Positions 23,162-31,637 of a DNA stretch of 37,509 nt are shown here, piece by piece (position 1 is the stretch's first letter; each line of letters begins with the position of its first letter). The notes beneath the pieces are model-generated. The model was not told the origin of the DNA. It was given only the letters and a program-made list of their open reading frames with translations, and did no database searches. Made by a program: the position numbers and the translations under genes. This DNA is from Actinomycetota bacterium (lineage in GTDB: Bacteria; Actinomycetota; Acidimicrobiia; Acidimicrobiales; Ilumatobacteraceae): positions 1 to 37,509 of the forward strand of contig VFZC01000023.1 in the NCBI GenBank assembly GCA_016871355.1, read 5' to 3'.

Positions 23162-24584
23162 GGCGCGCCTCGTTCTCGTTGGCCACCACTTCGAAGTACT
23201 GCAGAAGGTCGGTGCGTGTGATGACGCTCAACGGGCGACCACCCGACAACACCAACAGAGCCGGTGCGCGATCGAGCATCTCGACCGCCTTCGAGACCTT
23301 CTGGCCCACGCCGATGGTGGGCAACTTGGGTCCCATGACCTTTTCGACCTCGGTGTTCATGACGGACGGATCGGCGTAGATGGCTTCCATCAGCTCGAGT
23401 TCGTCGACCGACCCCGACACCTCGGCCGCCGCGAACGGCGGCGTGTTCTTGCACACCGGCAACTGGCTCACACCGTTGGCTCGCATCACATCGATGGCTT
23501 GACGCACCGTGCTCGATGGATTGACGTAGAGAAGCGACGGCGTGTCACCGCGCGTGTCGAGCACCGCACCGACGCACTGATCGCATTCGCGCAGGAATCC
23601 GAAGTTGGCCATCCAGTCGTCGTCGAAGACGCGCGACAGATATCCGCGGCCGGAGTCGGGATTGAGGACCACGATGATGTCGTTGGGATCGGCGTTCTTG
23701 GCCACCTTGATGGCGGCGGCCACCGCGAGCCCGCCCGATCCTCCGATGAGGATTCCTTCGGTGCGGCTCACGTCGCGAGCCATGAGGAACGATTCCTCGT
23801 CGCTCACGGGAATCACGTCGTCGTACAAGTCGGGATCCCATGCGGCCGGATAGAAGTCTTCGCCCACACCTTCCACGAGATACGGCCGACCCGAACCGCC
23901 CGAGAACACCGAAGCATCCGGATCGGCGGCGACGATGCGCACGTTCGGGTTCTGTTGCCTCAGGTATCGCGCGGTACCGGTGATGGTTCCACACGTTCCG
24001 GCGCCGGCCACGAAGTAGGTCACACGACCGCCGGTCTGTTGCCAGATCTCGGGGCCGGTGGTCTTCACGTGCGCGATCGGGTTGTTAGGGTTGGCGTACT
24101 GATTGGGTCGAAACGCGTTGCGCTCGTACGTGAGTCGTTCGGCCACTTTGTAGTAACTCGACGGATCGTCGGGCGGAACCGCAACCGGACACACCACCAC
24201 TTCGGCGCCGTACGCGCGCAGGAGCGACACCTTCTCGGGTGCCACCTTGTCGGTCATCACGAACACGCACGTGTAGCCACGTTGAGCCGCAACGATGGCG
24301 AGACCGACGCCCGTGTTACCACTGGTCGGCTCGACGATCGTGCCACCGGGTTGCAAGAGACCGTCGCGTTCGGCGGCCAAGATCATCTCGAGGGCCGGGC
24401 GATCCTTGGCCGAGCCGCCGGGATTGGTGGTCTCCATCTTCATAGCGAGCACCGACGGGATGTCGTACTTCTCCGAAATCTTGCGGAGGCGAACCAACGG
24501 CGTGGCGCCGATGAGGTCGACCACCGAATCGGCGATGTGCGTGCCGTGCAGACGAGCGTCGAGTGAATCGTCACCCCAAGGCAT
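23154..24584 (-). CDS. cbs: Cystathionine beta-synthase
   Basis: 476 residues. The catalytic part is a fold-type II PLP domain: Lys60 in NPGGSAKDRP binds PLP and SGNTG at about 88-92 binds its phosphate. It condenses serine and homocysteine to cystathionine. A C-terminal pair of CBS domains (about 340-476) can sense S-adenosylmethionine or nucleotides. The N-terminal heme domain of animal CBS is absent, as usual in bacteria. The ATG at 24584 lies 4 bases after the thioesterase stop, yet a TACGCT element sits 6 bases before it, so it may also have its own leaderless start. Confidence 0.92.
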   Translation of the reverse strand: MPWGDDSLDARLHGTHIADSVVDLIGATPLVRLRKISEKYDIPSVLAMKMETTNPGGSAKDRPALEMILAAERDGLLQPGGTIVEPTSGNTGVGLAIVAAQRGYTCVFVMTDKVAPEKVSLLRAYGAEVVVCPVAVPPDDPSSYYKVAERLTYERNAFRPNQYANPNNPIAHVKTTGPEIWQQTGGRVTYFVAGAGTCGTITGTARYLRQQNPNVRIVAADPDASVFSGGSGRPYLVEGVGEDFYPAAWDPDLYDDVIPVSDEESFLMARDVSRTEGILIGGSGGLAVAAAIKVAKNADPNDIIVVLNPDSGRGYLSRVFDDDWMANFGFLRECDQCVGAVLDTRGDTPSLLYVNPSSTVRQAIDVMRANGVSQLPVCKNTPPFAAAEVSGSVDELELMEAIYADPSVMNTEVEKVMGPKLPTIGVGQKVSKAVEMLDRAPALLVLSGGRPLSVITRTDLLQYFEVVANENEARRG

Positions 24585-24588
24585 GGGG

Positions 24589-25038
24589 TCAGCGTAACGG
24601 CGCGACGAGCTCGCTCAGCCAGCCGGGTAGGCGAACCGGACGACCCTTGTCGTTGACACATGCGTGCACCGTGGTGGCGGTGGACGTCACCACGCCATCG
24701 ACCGTGAGCAGGTACTGGATGGTGAACGAGGCGCGGGTGGCCGAGGTGACGCGCAGGTGAACGGTCACCACGTCGTCGAAGTGGAGGGGCTGGCGGTAGG
24801 CCACCTGGGCCTCGAGTACCGCGTAGTCGACCCCGTCGCGGCGTTCGGCTCCGTACGGGTGTCCGATCGACCGCAGGTACTCCACGCGGGCCTCTTCCAA
24901 GTAGGGCAGGTAGCGGCTGTGGTGGACGATGCCCAGGGCGTCGGTCTCGGCGAACCGGACGCGGATGTCGTGGTGGAAGACGTAGCTCCCGGGATCGGTG
25001 TCATGATTCAAAGTCGGCTCAGGCGAACGCGATGCCAC
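24589..25038 (-). CDS. Acyl-CoA thioesterase, 4HBT/YbgC-like hotdog fold
   Basis: 149-residue hotdog-fold protein. The 4HBT/YbgC active-site pattern [24 protein letters not shown] has the catalytic Asp in TDALG. Family enzymes hydrolyse acyl-CoA thioesters; chain preference is unknown. GTG 25038 is chosen as start because TACGGT lies 6 bases upstream on the minus strand and the fold begins soon after. A longer frame to 25221 would run through the cold-shock gene. It is the first gene of the thioesterase, CBS and CGL series. Confidence 0.85.
   Translation of the reverse strand: MASRSPEPTLNHDTDPGSYVFHHDIRVRFAETDALGIVHHSRYLPYLEEARVEYLRSIGHPYGAERRDGVDYAVLEAQVAYRQPLHFDDVVTVHLRVTSATRASFTIQYLLTVDGVVTSTATTVHACVNDKGRPVRLPGWLSELVAPLR
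24591..24596 (-). promoter_or_regulatory. -10-like hexamer TACGCT, leaderless type
   Basis: It ends 6 bases before the CBS ATG (24584), inside the last codons of the thioesterase gene. Confidence 0.35.
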
Positions 25039-25044
25039 GAGATG

Positions 25045-25050
25045 ACCGTA
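25045..25050 (-). promoter_or_regulatory. -10-like hexamer TACGGT, leaderless type
   Basis: It ends 6 bases before GTG 25038 and decides that start for the thioesterase. Confidence 0.45.
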
Positions 25051-25081
25051 CCTTCCCGGAGTAATGAGAGTTTTCTTCGCA

Positions 25082-25087
25082 TAAGGT
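25082..25087 (+). promoter_or_regulatory. -10-like hexamer TAAGGT of the cold-shock gene
   Basis: TAAGGT lies 47 bases before GTG 25135. Unlike most genes here, this one would have a leader of about 40 bases. The leader contains GGGC and GCCC around AGGTC, a small possible hairpin (25098-25110). Leaders are usual for cold-shock genes. Confidence 0.4.
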
Positions 25088-25134
25088 GGGGGAGTCGGGC
25101 AGGTCGCCCGGTCCAGACAGAAACGAGTACCGCC

Positions 25135-25338
25135 GTGGCAATCGGCACAGTGAAGTTCTTCAATGCAGAGAAGGGTTACGGGTTCATCTCCCGCGAGGAC
25201 GGCCCCGACGTGTTCGTCCACTTCTCACAGATCCAGGCGAAGGGCTTCAAGACCCTGCAAGAGGGTCAGAAGGTCGAGTTCGAAGTCGGACCCGGCCGCA
25301 AGGGCGACGAAGCCCGCGACGTCCGCTCGATCGACTGA
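25135..25338 (+). CDS. Cold-shock protein (CspA family)
   Basis: 67-residue single cold-shock domain, an RNA/DNA-binding beta-barrel that melts RNA structure. RNP1 is KGYGFI (13-18) and RNP2 is VFVHF (26-30). The C-terminus [20 protein letters not shown] is standard. It starts with GTG (VAIGTVKFF). Only three bases separate its stop from the stop of the convergent YbaK gene. Confidence 0.93.
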   Translation: MAIGTVKFFNAEKGYGFISREDGPDVFVHFSQIQAKGFKTLQEGQKVEFEVGPGRKGDEARDVRSID

Positions 25339-25341
25339 CTT

Positions 25342-25830
25342 TCACGCGCCGATCGGCGCAACCACCGCGTTCAACAACGCGATCAGAACACTCGGCTCGA
25401 TCTCGATATCGAGTCCGCGTCGTCCGCCCGACACGAAGATGGTGTCGGCCAACTCGCACGTTTCGTCGATCACCGTCGGCAACTTTTTGCGTTGTCCGAA
25501 CGGACTGATTCCGCCGACCACGTACCCCGTGAGCCGTTCGGCATCGCGTCGATCGAGCATCTCGGCCTTCTTCGCGCCCAAGGCGTGGGCGATGCCTTTG
25601 AGCGACAACTGCGTCGACACCGGCACGATGCCGACGGCCTGCGCAGTGTTCGATCCGTGCAGCGTGACCAACAGCGTCTTGAAGACGCGAGCCTCGTCCA
25701 CGCCCAGTGCGGCGGCGGCGGCTTTGCCGTACCCGAGTTCGCCGGGGGCGATCTCGTTGTGGAATTCGTGGACCGAGTACGCGACCCGGGCGGCATCGAG
25801 GGCCACGATTGCTGGTGTTCCGCCGGCCAT
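25342..25830 (-). CDS. ybaK: Cys-tRNA(Pro)/Cys-tRNA(Cys) deacylase YbaK
   Basis: 162-residue editing protein of the YbaK/ProRS-INS family, which hydrolyses Cys mis-attached to tRNA(Pro). The motifs fit: N-terminal TPAIVALDAARVAYSVHEF, a GYGKAAAAALGVDEARVFKTLLV stretch with the conserved Lys, a central LDRRDAERLTGYVVGGISPFGQRKKLPTVID, and FVSGGRRGLDIEI. The length is normal. ATG 25830 is used; TAGGGT lies 15 bases upstream, so a very short leader is possible. Confidence 0.9.
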   Translation of the reverse strand: MAGGTPAIVALDAARVAYSVHEFHNEIAPGELGYGKAAAAALGVDEARVFKTLLVTLHGSNTAQAVGIVPVSTQLSLKGIAHALGAKKAEMLDRRDAERLTGYVVGGISPFGQRKKLPTVIDETCELADTIFVSGGRRGLDIEIEPSVLIALLNAVVAPIGA

Positions 25831-25942
25831 GGTGAATCGGTGTCGACCCTAGTCAGCGACTGATTGGTACGACTGTCCTCGTCCGGTACGACCCACCCGA
25901 GGGCGTAGTCGTTAGAGTTCCTCAACCCCCTCACGAACCCGT

Positions 25943-28108
25943 ATGACCGCTCAGCACCCCGATTTCGACCTCGAACAGGCGCACATCGACCGGGCCTACG
26001 ACTGCCTCGAACGGAGTCGTCAGGACGCGTGGAAGGTCCGTGGTCTGACCGAGGCCGGCACCGGGGGCACGTTCCAGAACCGGTTCGAGCGCAACGCGAT
26101 CGACGAGCAGTTGGTGCGCCGCCTCACCGAACTCGAACTCGGTGACGCCGCCTTGGTGTTCGGTCGCATCGATCGAGTGAGCGATGACGTTCCGGGCACC
26201 GAGAGCTTCCACATCGGCCGTCTGGCCGTGGCCGACGAGAACCGCGATCCGGTGGTGGTCGATTGGCGCGCCCCGGTGGCCGAGCCGTTCTACCGAGCCA
26301 CTGGTCGCCAGCCCATGGGCCTGGCCCGCCGTCGTCACTTCGTGGTCGAAGGTCCGAAGTTGCTCGGCATCGAAGACGAACTGTTCGGTGAGGGTCACCT
26401 CGGCATCGGGCACGACGACGGACTCGCCGACGGTGCGGTGGTTCACTCCAGCGGACTGCGCGGGTACTCCACACTCATGGCCTCGATCGAACGCGGTCGC
26501 ACCGGTCAACTCGGCGACATCGTCGCCACCATTCAGTCCGAACAGGACGAGATCATCCGTTCGCCGCAGGCGGGAGTGCTGGTGGTCCAAGGTGGTCCCG
26601 GTACCGGCAAGACCGTGGTGGCGCTTCACCGCGCCGCGTACTTGCTGTACACCAACCGCTTCCCGCTCGAAGACCAAGGTGTGCTCGTCATCGGGCCCAA
26701 CCGCGTGTTCCTGCGCTACATCGAACGCGTTCTGCCGTCGCTCGGTGAGGCCGGCATCGAACAAGTGGTGTTGGCCGATCTCGTGCCCGAGGTGTTGGTG
26801 GCCTCGCCAGCCGACGTCGATGCGTATCGCGATTCGGCCATCGGTGCGCGGACCAAGGGCGACATTCGCATGGTCGACGTGATCGACAAGGCCGTGCTCG
26901 ACCGCGAGCGCGCGTTGCGCGACGACATCGTGCTCCCGTTCCGAACCGGTTACGTGCGTTTGCGGGCCACCGACTCCGAGCGCATCATCAAAGCGGCGCG
27001 TCGTCGCTTTCGCCGCCACAACTCCGGTCGCAAGTGGGTCGAGAACGAGATCTGGGCCGCAGTGGCATCGTCGTGGCGCGAGGGCAACGTGTCGGCCACC
27101 GAGATGCGCGACGCCCTGCGCGGCACCGACGAAATGCGCGGGGCTTTCGAGCGCATGTGGCCTCTGCTCACGCCGGCCCAGTTGCTGCACGACTTGTTCG
27201 GTTCGAAGGCGCTCCTCAAGTCGGCCGGCCAGAAGTACCTCTCCGAGTCCGAGATCGATTCGCTTTATCGCCCTCGTACGGCCGATGTGAACGACCTGCG
27301 CTGGACCGAAGACGATGTCGCATTGCTCGACGAAGCCTTCGTGGCACTCGGACCCAAGCCGGGCAAGAACGGCAAGATCGACGAAGCCGACGAGATTCGT
27401 ACCTACGGACACATCGTCGTCGACGAAGTTCAAGATCTCACCCCGATGCAGTTGCTCATGGTCGCCCGCCGGTCGTTGTCGGGTTCCATGACCATCGTGG
27501 GCGACATCGCTCAGGCCACCGGTCCACACGCACCCGAGTCGTGGGACGACGTGTTGCAGCATCTGTCGGCACCTCGTCGTGGACGTGACGACGTGAACCG
27601 CGTCATCGGACTGTCGGTGGGCTACCGCATTCCGGGCCAGATCATGGAGTTGGCGAATCGGGTGATGGAAGCGGCCACTCCGGGTCTGCGTGCGCCCACG
27701 GCCGTGCGCCTCGGCCCCGAGCCGCCGGCGTTCGTGGCGGTGTCACCACACGAGTTGCTCGACGCGGTGGTCGCCACCACGACGCGCATGGTCGAGTCGG
27801 TCGGTGGCGGAAACGTGGCCGTGGTGACTCCCAACGGTCTGGCCGAGAAGGTGTCGCTGGCGTTGTCGGCGGCCCGCATCGAACACGGTCGCGCCTCACG
27901 CACCGGCCTCGACACCGGTGTCACGGTGGTGCCCGTGAGTCTGGTCAAGGGTCTCGAACTCGACGGTGTGGTGGTGGTCGAGCCCGGTCACATCGTGGCC
28001 GACGAACGCGAGGGAATGCGCTCGCTCTACGTGGCGCTCACGCGATCGACGCAACGCCTGGCGATCGTGCACGCCGACCCGCTACCTGAGCCACTGCGCG
28101 TCGAATAA
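25943..28108 (+). CDS. helD: HelD-type UvrD-like ATPase, RNA polymerase recycling motor
   Basis: 721 residues, superfamily-1 helicase fold. Walker A GGPGTGKT is at 217-224 and Walker B is in IVVDEVQDLTPMQ. The N-terminal part (DRAYDCLERSR, then FGRIDRVSDD...IGRLAVADENRDPVVVDWRAPVAEPFYRAT) is the HelD/HelR signature. These proteins insert arms into RNA polymerase channels and use ATP to release stalled complexes; some give rifampicin tolerance. The size fits actinobacterial class II HelD. TAGAGT at 25915-25920 may be its -10, leaving a leader of about 15-20 bases. Confidence 0.85.
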   Translation: MTAQHPDFDLEQAHIDRAYDCLERSRQDAWKVRGLTEAGTGGTFQNRFERNAIDEQLVRRLTELELGDAALVFGRIDRVSDDVPGTESFHIGRLAVADENRDPVVVDWRAPVAEPFYRATGRQPMGLARRRHFVVEGPKLLGIEDELFGEGHLGIGHDDGLADGAVVHSSGLRGYSTLMASIERGRTGQLGDIVATIQSEQDEIIRSPQAGVLVVQGGPGTGKTVVALHRAAYLLYTNRFPLEDQGVLVIGPNRVFLRYIERVLPSLGEAGIEQVVLADLVPEVLVASPADVDAYRDSAIGARTKGDIRMVDVIDKAVLDRERALRDDIVLPFRTGYVRLRATDSERIIKAARRRFRRHNSGRKWVENEIWAAVASSWREGNVSATEMRDALRGTDEMRGAFERMWPLLTPAQLLHDLFGSKALLKSAGQKYLSESEIDSLYRPRTADVNDLRWTEDDVALLDEAFVALGPKPGKNGKIDEADEIRTYGHIVVDEVQDLTPMQLLMVARRSLSGSMTIVGDIAQATGPHAPESWDDVLQHLSAPRRGRDDVNRVIGLSVGYRIPGQIMELANRVMEAATPGLRAPTAVRLGPEPPAFVAVSPHELLDAVVATTTRMVESVGGGNVAVVTPNGLAEKVSLALSAARIEHGRASRTGLDTGVTVVPVSLVKGLELDGVVVVEPGHIVADEREGMRSLYVALTRSTQRLAIVHADPLPEPLRVE

Positions 28109-28111
28109 CCG

Positions 28112-28555
28112 TCAGAAGTCGGCGAGGTACTCGTCGATCACGATGCGCGCGAACTTGGCCGCCTTGTCGGCATCGGCCGGACGATTGCGTTCCACTGCCG
28201 TGCGGGCTTGAGCCACCATGCGGGCGAGAGTCTCGGCCGCTTCGGGATCGTTGGCTTCCACCTCGTTGACGGCCGCGGTCCAGATCGCTTCGATCACCAT
28301 GAGTTGATCGATCTTGGTTCCTTCGGGTTTGGCCACGTTGTCGGGTCGCGGACCGATCCGTGGCGACAGGATCGCCATCTCGTCGGCCAAGCGGGGAAGA
28401 AGCTCAGTGGCCGGGCCTTGTGGAATCGTCACCACGACCGCGACGGTGGTGGACGGAGCGATTCGCGAGTCGTCGTACGTGGTGGCGCCGCACGCACTGA
28501 CCAATCCCGTCGATGCGACGAGCGCACACACGGCGAGAGAGCGACGAGCGAGCAT
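28112..28555 (-). CDS. Hypothetical lipoprotein
   Basis: 147 residues. The signal peptide ends with lipobox LVSAC (Cys22), so the mature protein is probably lipid-anchored outside the membrane. The mature part is mostly helical: PATELLPRLADEMAIL, then VIEAIWTAAVNEVEANDPEAAETLARMVAQARTAVE and AAKFARIVIDEYL. No family is recognised. It starts six bases after the stop of the DtxR-type regulator gene, so the two are co-transcribed. It ends three bases from the convergent HelD gene. Confidence 0.72.
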   Translation of the reverse strand: MLARRSLAVCALVASTGLVSACGATTYDDSRIAPSTTVAVVVTIPQGPATELLPRLADEMAILSPRIGPRPDNVAKPEGTKIDQLMVIEAIWTAAVNEVEANDPEAAETLARMVAQARTAVERNRPADADKAAKFARIVIDEYLADF

Positions 28556-28561
28556 CGGTGG

Positions 28562-29224
28562 TCAGGCGGTGACGAGAATGCGAGCCGAGGCGAACGAGTC
28601 GACGTCGATCGAGCGACCTTCGATCTCGACGGCGACCGAACCATCGGTGTTGATGCGCGCGATCTGACCCGAGCGACCCGGCAACATGCTCGAGCTCTGC
28701 AGGTAGTCGAGCAGACCGGGAGTGAACTCGAGTTCTTCGGGGATACGAGCGACGGTGAACGACGATCCGGCGGTGAGGCTTCCGAGCGGTAGGAGATCGG
28801 GAAAGATGTAACTCGAACCTGGAATCGGGTTGCCGTGCGGACACGTGGTGGGCGAGCCGAGCAGACGGTTCATGGCGGTCTCGACCGAATCGCTCATGAC
28901 GTGTTCCCATTTGCCGGCTTCATAGTGTGCCTCGGCCCAACTGAGTCCGAGGACATCGGTGAGGAAACGTTCGGCCAAACGATGACGACGCACGACCTTC
29001 TGCGCGAGTTCGAGGCCCGAGGTGGTGAGCGAGATCACTTGGCCGTCGGCGGTGACGAGCCCGGCCTTGCGCATCTTCTCGATCATCTGCGAGACCGAGG
29101 CACGACTCACACCGATTCGCTCGGCGATACGCGCGCGGATCACATCGAAATCGTCCTCGCCGAGTTCGAAGATGCACTCGCAGTACTCCTCGAAGGCGGG
29201 GTGACGGTCGGACGATCGGATCAC
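28562..29224 (-). CDS. DtxR/IdeR-family metal-dependent regulator
   Basis: 220 residues in the three-domain order of DtxR: winged helix (IRARIAERIGVSRASVSQMIEKMRKAGLV), metal-binding dimerisation domain, and an SH3/FeoA-like C-terminal domain (from about 145). Of the DtxR metal ligands, His81, Glu85, His100, Glu107 and His108 are present, but the primary-site Cys102 is replaced by Gly104 (EAGKWEHVM instead of EACRWEHVM). This should change metal affinity or selectivity, so iron versus manganese cannot be called. It starts with GTG, 7 bases after TAGAGT. Likely targets include the divergent rhodanese/TsuA operon or its own gene, but no classic box is seen. Confidence 0.88.
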   Translation of the reverse strand: MIRSSDRHPAFEEYCECIFELGEDDFDVIRARIAERIGVSRASVSQMIEKMRKAGLVTADGQVISLTTSGLELAQKVVRRHRLAERFLTDVLGLSWAEAHYEAGKWEHVMSDSVETAMNRLLGSPTTCPHGNPIPGSSYIFPDLLPLGSLTAGSSFTVARIPEELEFTPGLLDYLQSSSMLPGRSGQIARINTDGSVAVEIEGRSIDVDSFASARILVTA

Positions 29225-29231
29225 GGTGCGA

Positions 29232-29237
29232 ACTCTA
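29232..29237 (-). promoter_or_regulatory. -10-like hexamer TAGAGT, leaderless type
   Basis: It ends 7 bases before GTG 29224 of the DtxR-type regulator. Confidence 0.45.
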
Positions 29238-29382
29238 CCCGACGAATTCGTGAGGCTGACTTCGTTACCCCAGCGTATGACGCATTTTCCCGGGGATCCA
29301 GAAATCAGGTTGTCGAAATCCAGTAATTCTGATCAAAATAGTCGGATATTGACCTCCGGGTCCCGATCAACAGGAGAAAGAC

Positions 29383-30384
29383 ATGACATCCCTTCGTTCG
29401 TCCAGCCGCCGCCGGCGCCTGGTCGGCACCATGCTCGTGGTCGGCTTGGCTGGCGTCATCGCGCCCGCCTCGGCTCTGGCCACTCCGCCATCGCCTCCGG
29501 TCGCCGCCCCGGCGGCACCCGCCGTCCTCCCGGAGAATCGCGTCGTCGAAGCGTCGTGGTTGGAGCAGAACCTGAGCAATCCGAAAGTACGCGTCATCGA
29601 AGTGAGCACTGACCCCGGTTTGTACGAGACGGGTCACATCTTGAACGCCACCAAGTTCGTCTGGCACACCGACTTCGTCGATCCGGTCAGTCGCGACATC
29701 GTGAGTCAGAAGCGATTCGAGCAACTCGCGCGCGCTGCGGGTATCAACACCGACTCGACAGTCATTCTCTACGGTGACAAGAACAACTGGTTTGCAGCTT
29801 GGGGCGTGTGGATCTTCAAGACATACGGATTCAATGACGTTCGTCTTCTCAACGGCGGACGCGACAAGTGGACGAAGGATGGACGAGCGTTGACTCCCAT
29901 CGTTCCCCAACTGGCACCCGGAAACTTCAAGGCCAAGACGGCCGACAAGAAGCTTCGGGCTTTCTTGGCTGATGCGGTAAAGGTTGCGCGCAAGCAGGAC
30001 AAGAACACTCGTCTCGTGGACATCCGTTCGGCGGACGAGTTCAGCGGCAAGATCTTCGCGCCGGCCGGATTCCAGGAGTTGGCGATCCGTGCCGGACACA
30101 TCCCGGGTGCGCAAAACGTTCCCTGGGGGACAGCGGTCAATGCCGATGGAACGATCAAGTCGATCGACGAGTTGAGGAAGATCTACGCCGCGGTCGGTAT
30201 CGACGGCAAGAAGCCGATCATCGTGTACTGCCGAATCGGTGAACGGGCTGCGCACACGTGGTTCGTACTCAGTCAATTGCTCGGATACAACGTTCGTCTC
30301 TACGACGGTTCGTGGACCGAGTACGGCAACGCCGTGGGCGTGCCCATCAACAATCCGGCTGGCACAGTATGGGGTAGGGGCTGA
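29383..30384 (+). CDS. Exported two-domain thiosulfate sulfurtransferase (rhodanese)
   Basis: 333 residues. The N-terminus is a signal peptide (SRRRR, then a hydrophobic core and a cleavage site near ALA at about 33); the Arg run could suit Tat or Sec. Two rhodanese domains follow: an inactive one (about 55-170) and a catalytic one with Cys283 in the loop CRIGERAAHTW, very close to the CysA/TST type CRIGERSSHT. It moves a sulfane sulfur from thiosulfate to an acceptor. The start has a strong Shine-Dalgarno sequence (AGGAGAAAG). An AT-rich upstream stretch (about 29300-29350) likely holds its promoter. Its stop overlaps the TsuA-like gene start as TGATG. Confidence 0.9.
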   Translation: MTSLRSSSRRRRLVGTMLVVGLAGVIAPASALATPPSPPVAAPAAPAVLPENRVVEASWLEQNLSNPKVRVIEVSTDPGLYETGHILNATKFVWHTDFVDPVSRDIVSQKRFEQLARAAGINTDSTVILYGDKNNWFAAWGVWIFKTYGFNDVRLLNGGRDKWTKDGRALTPIVPQLAPGNFKAKTADKKLRAFLADAVKVARKQDKNTRLVDIRSADEFSGKIFAPAGFQELAIRAGHIPGAQNVPWGTAVNADGTIKSIDELRKIYAAVGIDGKKPIIVYCRIGERAAHTWFVLSQLLGYNVRLYDGSWTEYGNAVGVPINNPAGTVWGRG

Positions 30385-31616
30385 TGTCGGTGATCGAGGG
30401 TGGTGGTCCCAGTGGGGCCTCCACCCTCGAGTGGACGCGGGCCGAGGTCATCCGGACCTCGGCCTCGTTCGCAATCGGGATCGGCCTGATTATTGGGGCG
30501 TTTGTTCTGAGCGCAACGTCGAACGGTGATTCGACGAAACCGTTCTCGCTGCTGTTAGGCGCGGGGGTCGGCCTGGTTTTCGAGCGAGGGAGGTTCTGCT
30601 TCTTTTGTATCTTCCGAGAAGCAATTGAGGAGCGAAAGACAACCGGTTTGCTCAGTGTCATCACCGCACTGGCGGTCGGAGCCATCGGCCATGCGGTCGT
30701 CTTCGGTTTGTACCTTCCGAATCCGAAAGGAGAAGGACTCCCTCCGTCGGCCCACATCTCACCCGTGAGTGAGCCGCTGGTGATCGGTGCACTGGCTTTC
30801 GGTTTGGGTATGGCCCTGTCGGGAGCATGCATCAGCGGACACTTGTATCGCTTGGGTCAGGGGTATCTCCGGGCCATTCCTGCGCTCGTTGGCTCACTGG
30901 TTGGCTTTGGTCTTGGCTTCATCACGTGGAACACGCTGTATCTGGACTTCATCAGCGAACGTTCCATAGGGTGGCTTCCTCGCTGGTTCGGGTACGGAGG
31001 TTCGTTGGTTCTCGTGCTGTTCGTCCTGGGAGTGGCGGCCTTTGTCCTGGCACGGGTCGATCGGACTCCGGCCGATGACAAGACGGCGAAGTACGTCGCC
31101 TCAACCGGATGGGAGGGGGCTCTCCGAAACCCATGGCGCCCCGTGCCCACTGGCGCGTTGGTCGGGGGACTAGGTGTTCTCGCCTACTTTCGGCTCGATC
31201 CGCTTGGCGTCACGTCGCAACTCAGTACATGGTCGCGAACGTTCATGGATGGCCGAGAACTGCTACCTGAGGTCATGAATGGCATCGACATGATGACTGG
31301 ATGTGTCGGTGTCGTCACGTCGGCCATCACCAACAACGGTTGGCTCGTCATCGGAATCGTCGGCGCCTCTCTCGCGTCGGCGCTTTCGTCGGGTCGTTTT
31401 CGGCCAAGCAGGCCGACTTTGGGAAACAGTGTGACCGCGTTGCTCGGCGGCGCTCTGATGGGATGGGGCTCGATGACCGCGCTCGGATGCACGGTCGGGA
31501 ATCTTCTTTCCGGTGTTCAGTCCTTCGCCGTGTCGGGCATCGTGTTCGGACTGGCGGCATTCGTCGGTGTTCTGATCGGAGTGAAGCTTCGTCTCCACCG
31601 TCTGTTCGGCGGCTGA
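30384..31616 (+). CDS. YeeE/YedE (TsuA-type) thiosulfate/sulfur transporter
   Basis: 410-residue membrane protein with about nine to ten hydrophobic segments, member of the Sulf_transp (YeeE/YedE) family. Conserved cysteines lie in the repeated pore motifs: GRFCFFC (72, 75), SGACISG (149), MTGCVG (307) and ALGCTVGNLLSG (369). In the characterised TsuA, pore cysteines relay thiosulfate through the membrane. The start overlaps the rhodanese stop by one base, so both proteins are made together. No tusA/tsuB-like gene follows, although that is a common partner elsewhere. Confidence 0.88.
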   Translation: MSVIEGGGPSGASTLEWTRAEVIRTSASFAIGIGLIIGAFVLSATSNGDSTKPFSLLLGAGVGLVFERGRFCFFCIFREAIEERKTTGLLSVITALAVGAIGHAVVFGLYLPNPKGEGLPPSAHISPVSEPLVIGALAFGLGMALSGACISGHLYRLGQGYLRAIPALVGSLVGFGLGFITWNTLYLDFISERSIGWLPRWFGYGGSLVLVLFVLGVAAFVLARVDRTPADDKTAKYVASTGWEGALRNPWRPVPTGALVGGLGVLAYFRLDPLGVTSQLSTWSRTFMDGRELLPEVMNGIDMMTGCVGVVTSAITNNGWLVIGIVGASLASALSSGRFRPSRPTLGNSVTALLGGALMGWGSMTALGCTVGNLLSGVQSFAVSGIVFGLAAFVGVLIGVKLRLHRLFGG

Positions 31617-31625
31617 TCGGCGACA

Positions 31626-31631
31626 TACCCT
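31626..31631 (+). promoter_or_regulatory. -10-like hexamer TACCCT, leaderless type
   Basis: It ends 6 bases before GTG 31638, in the 21-base gap after the transporter gene. Confidence 0.4.
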
Positions 31632-31637
31632 GTTCTG

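Noticed and set aside
25931-27562. 543-residue open frame on the minus strand
   Set aside because: It is a shadow of the HelD gene; its His/Gly-rich translation lacks motifs, while the plus strand has Walker motifs.
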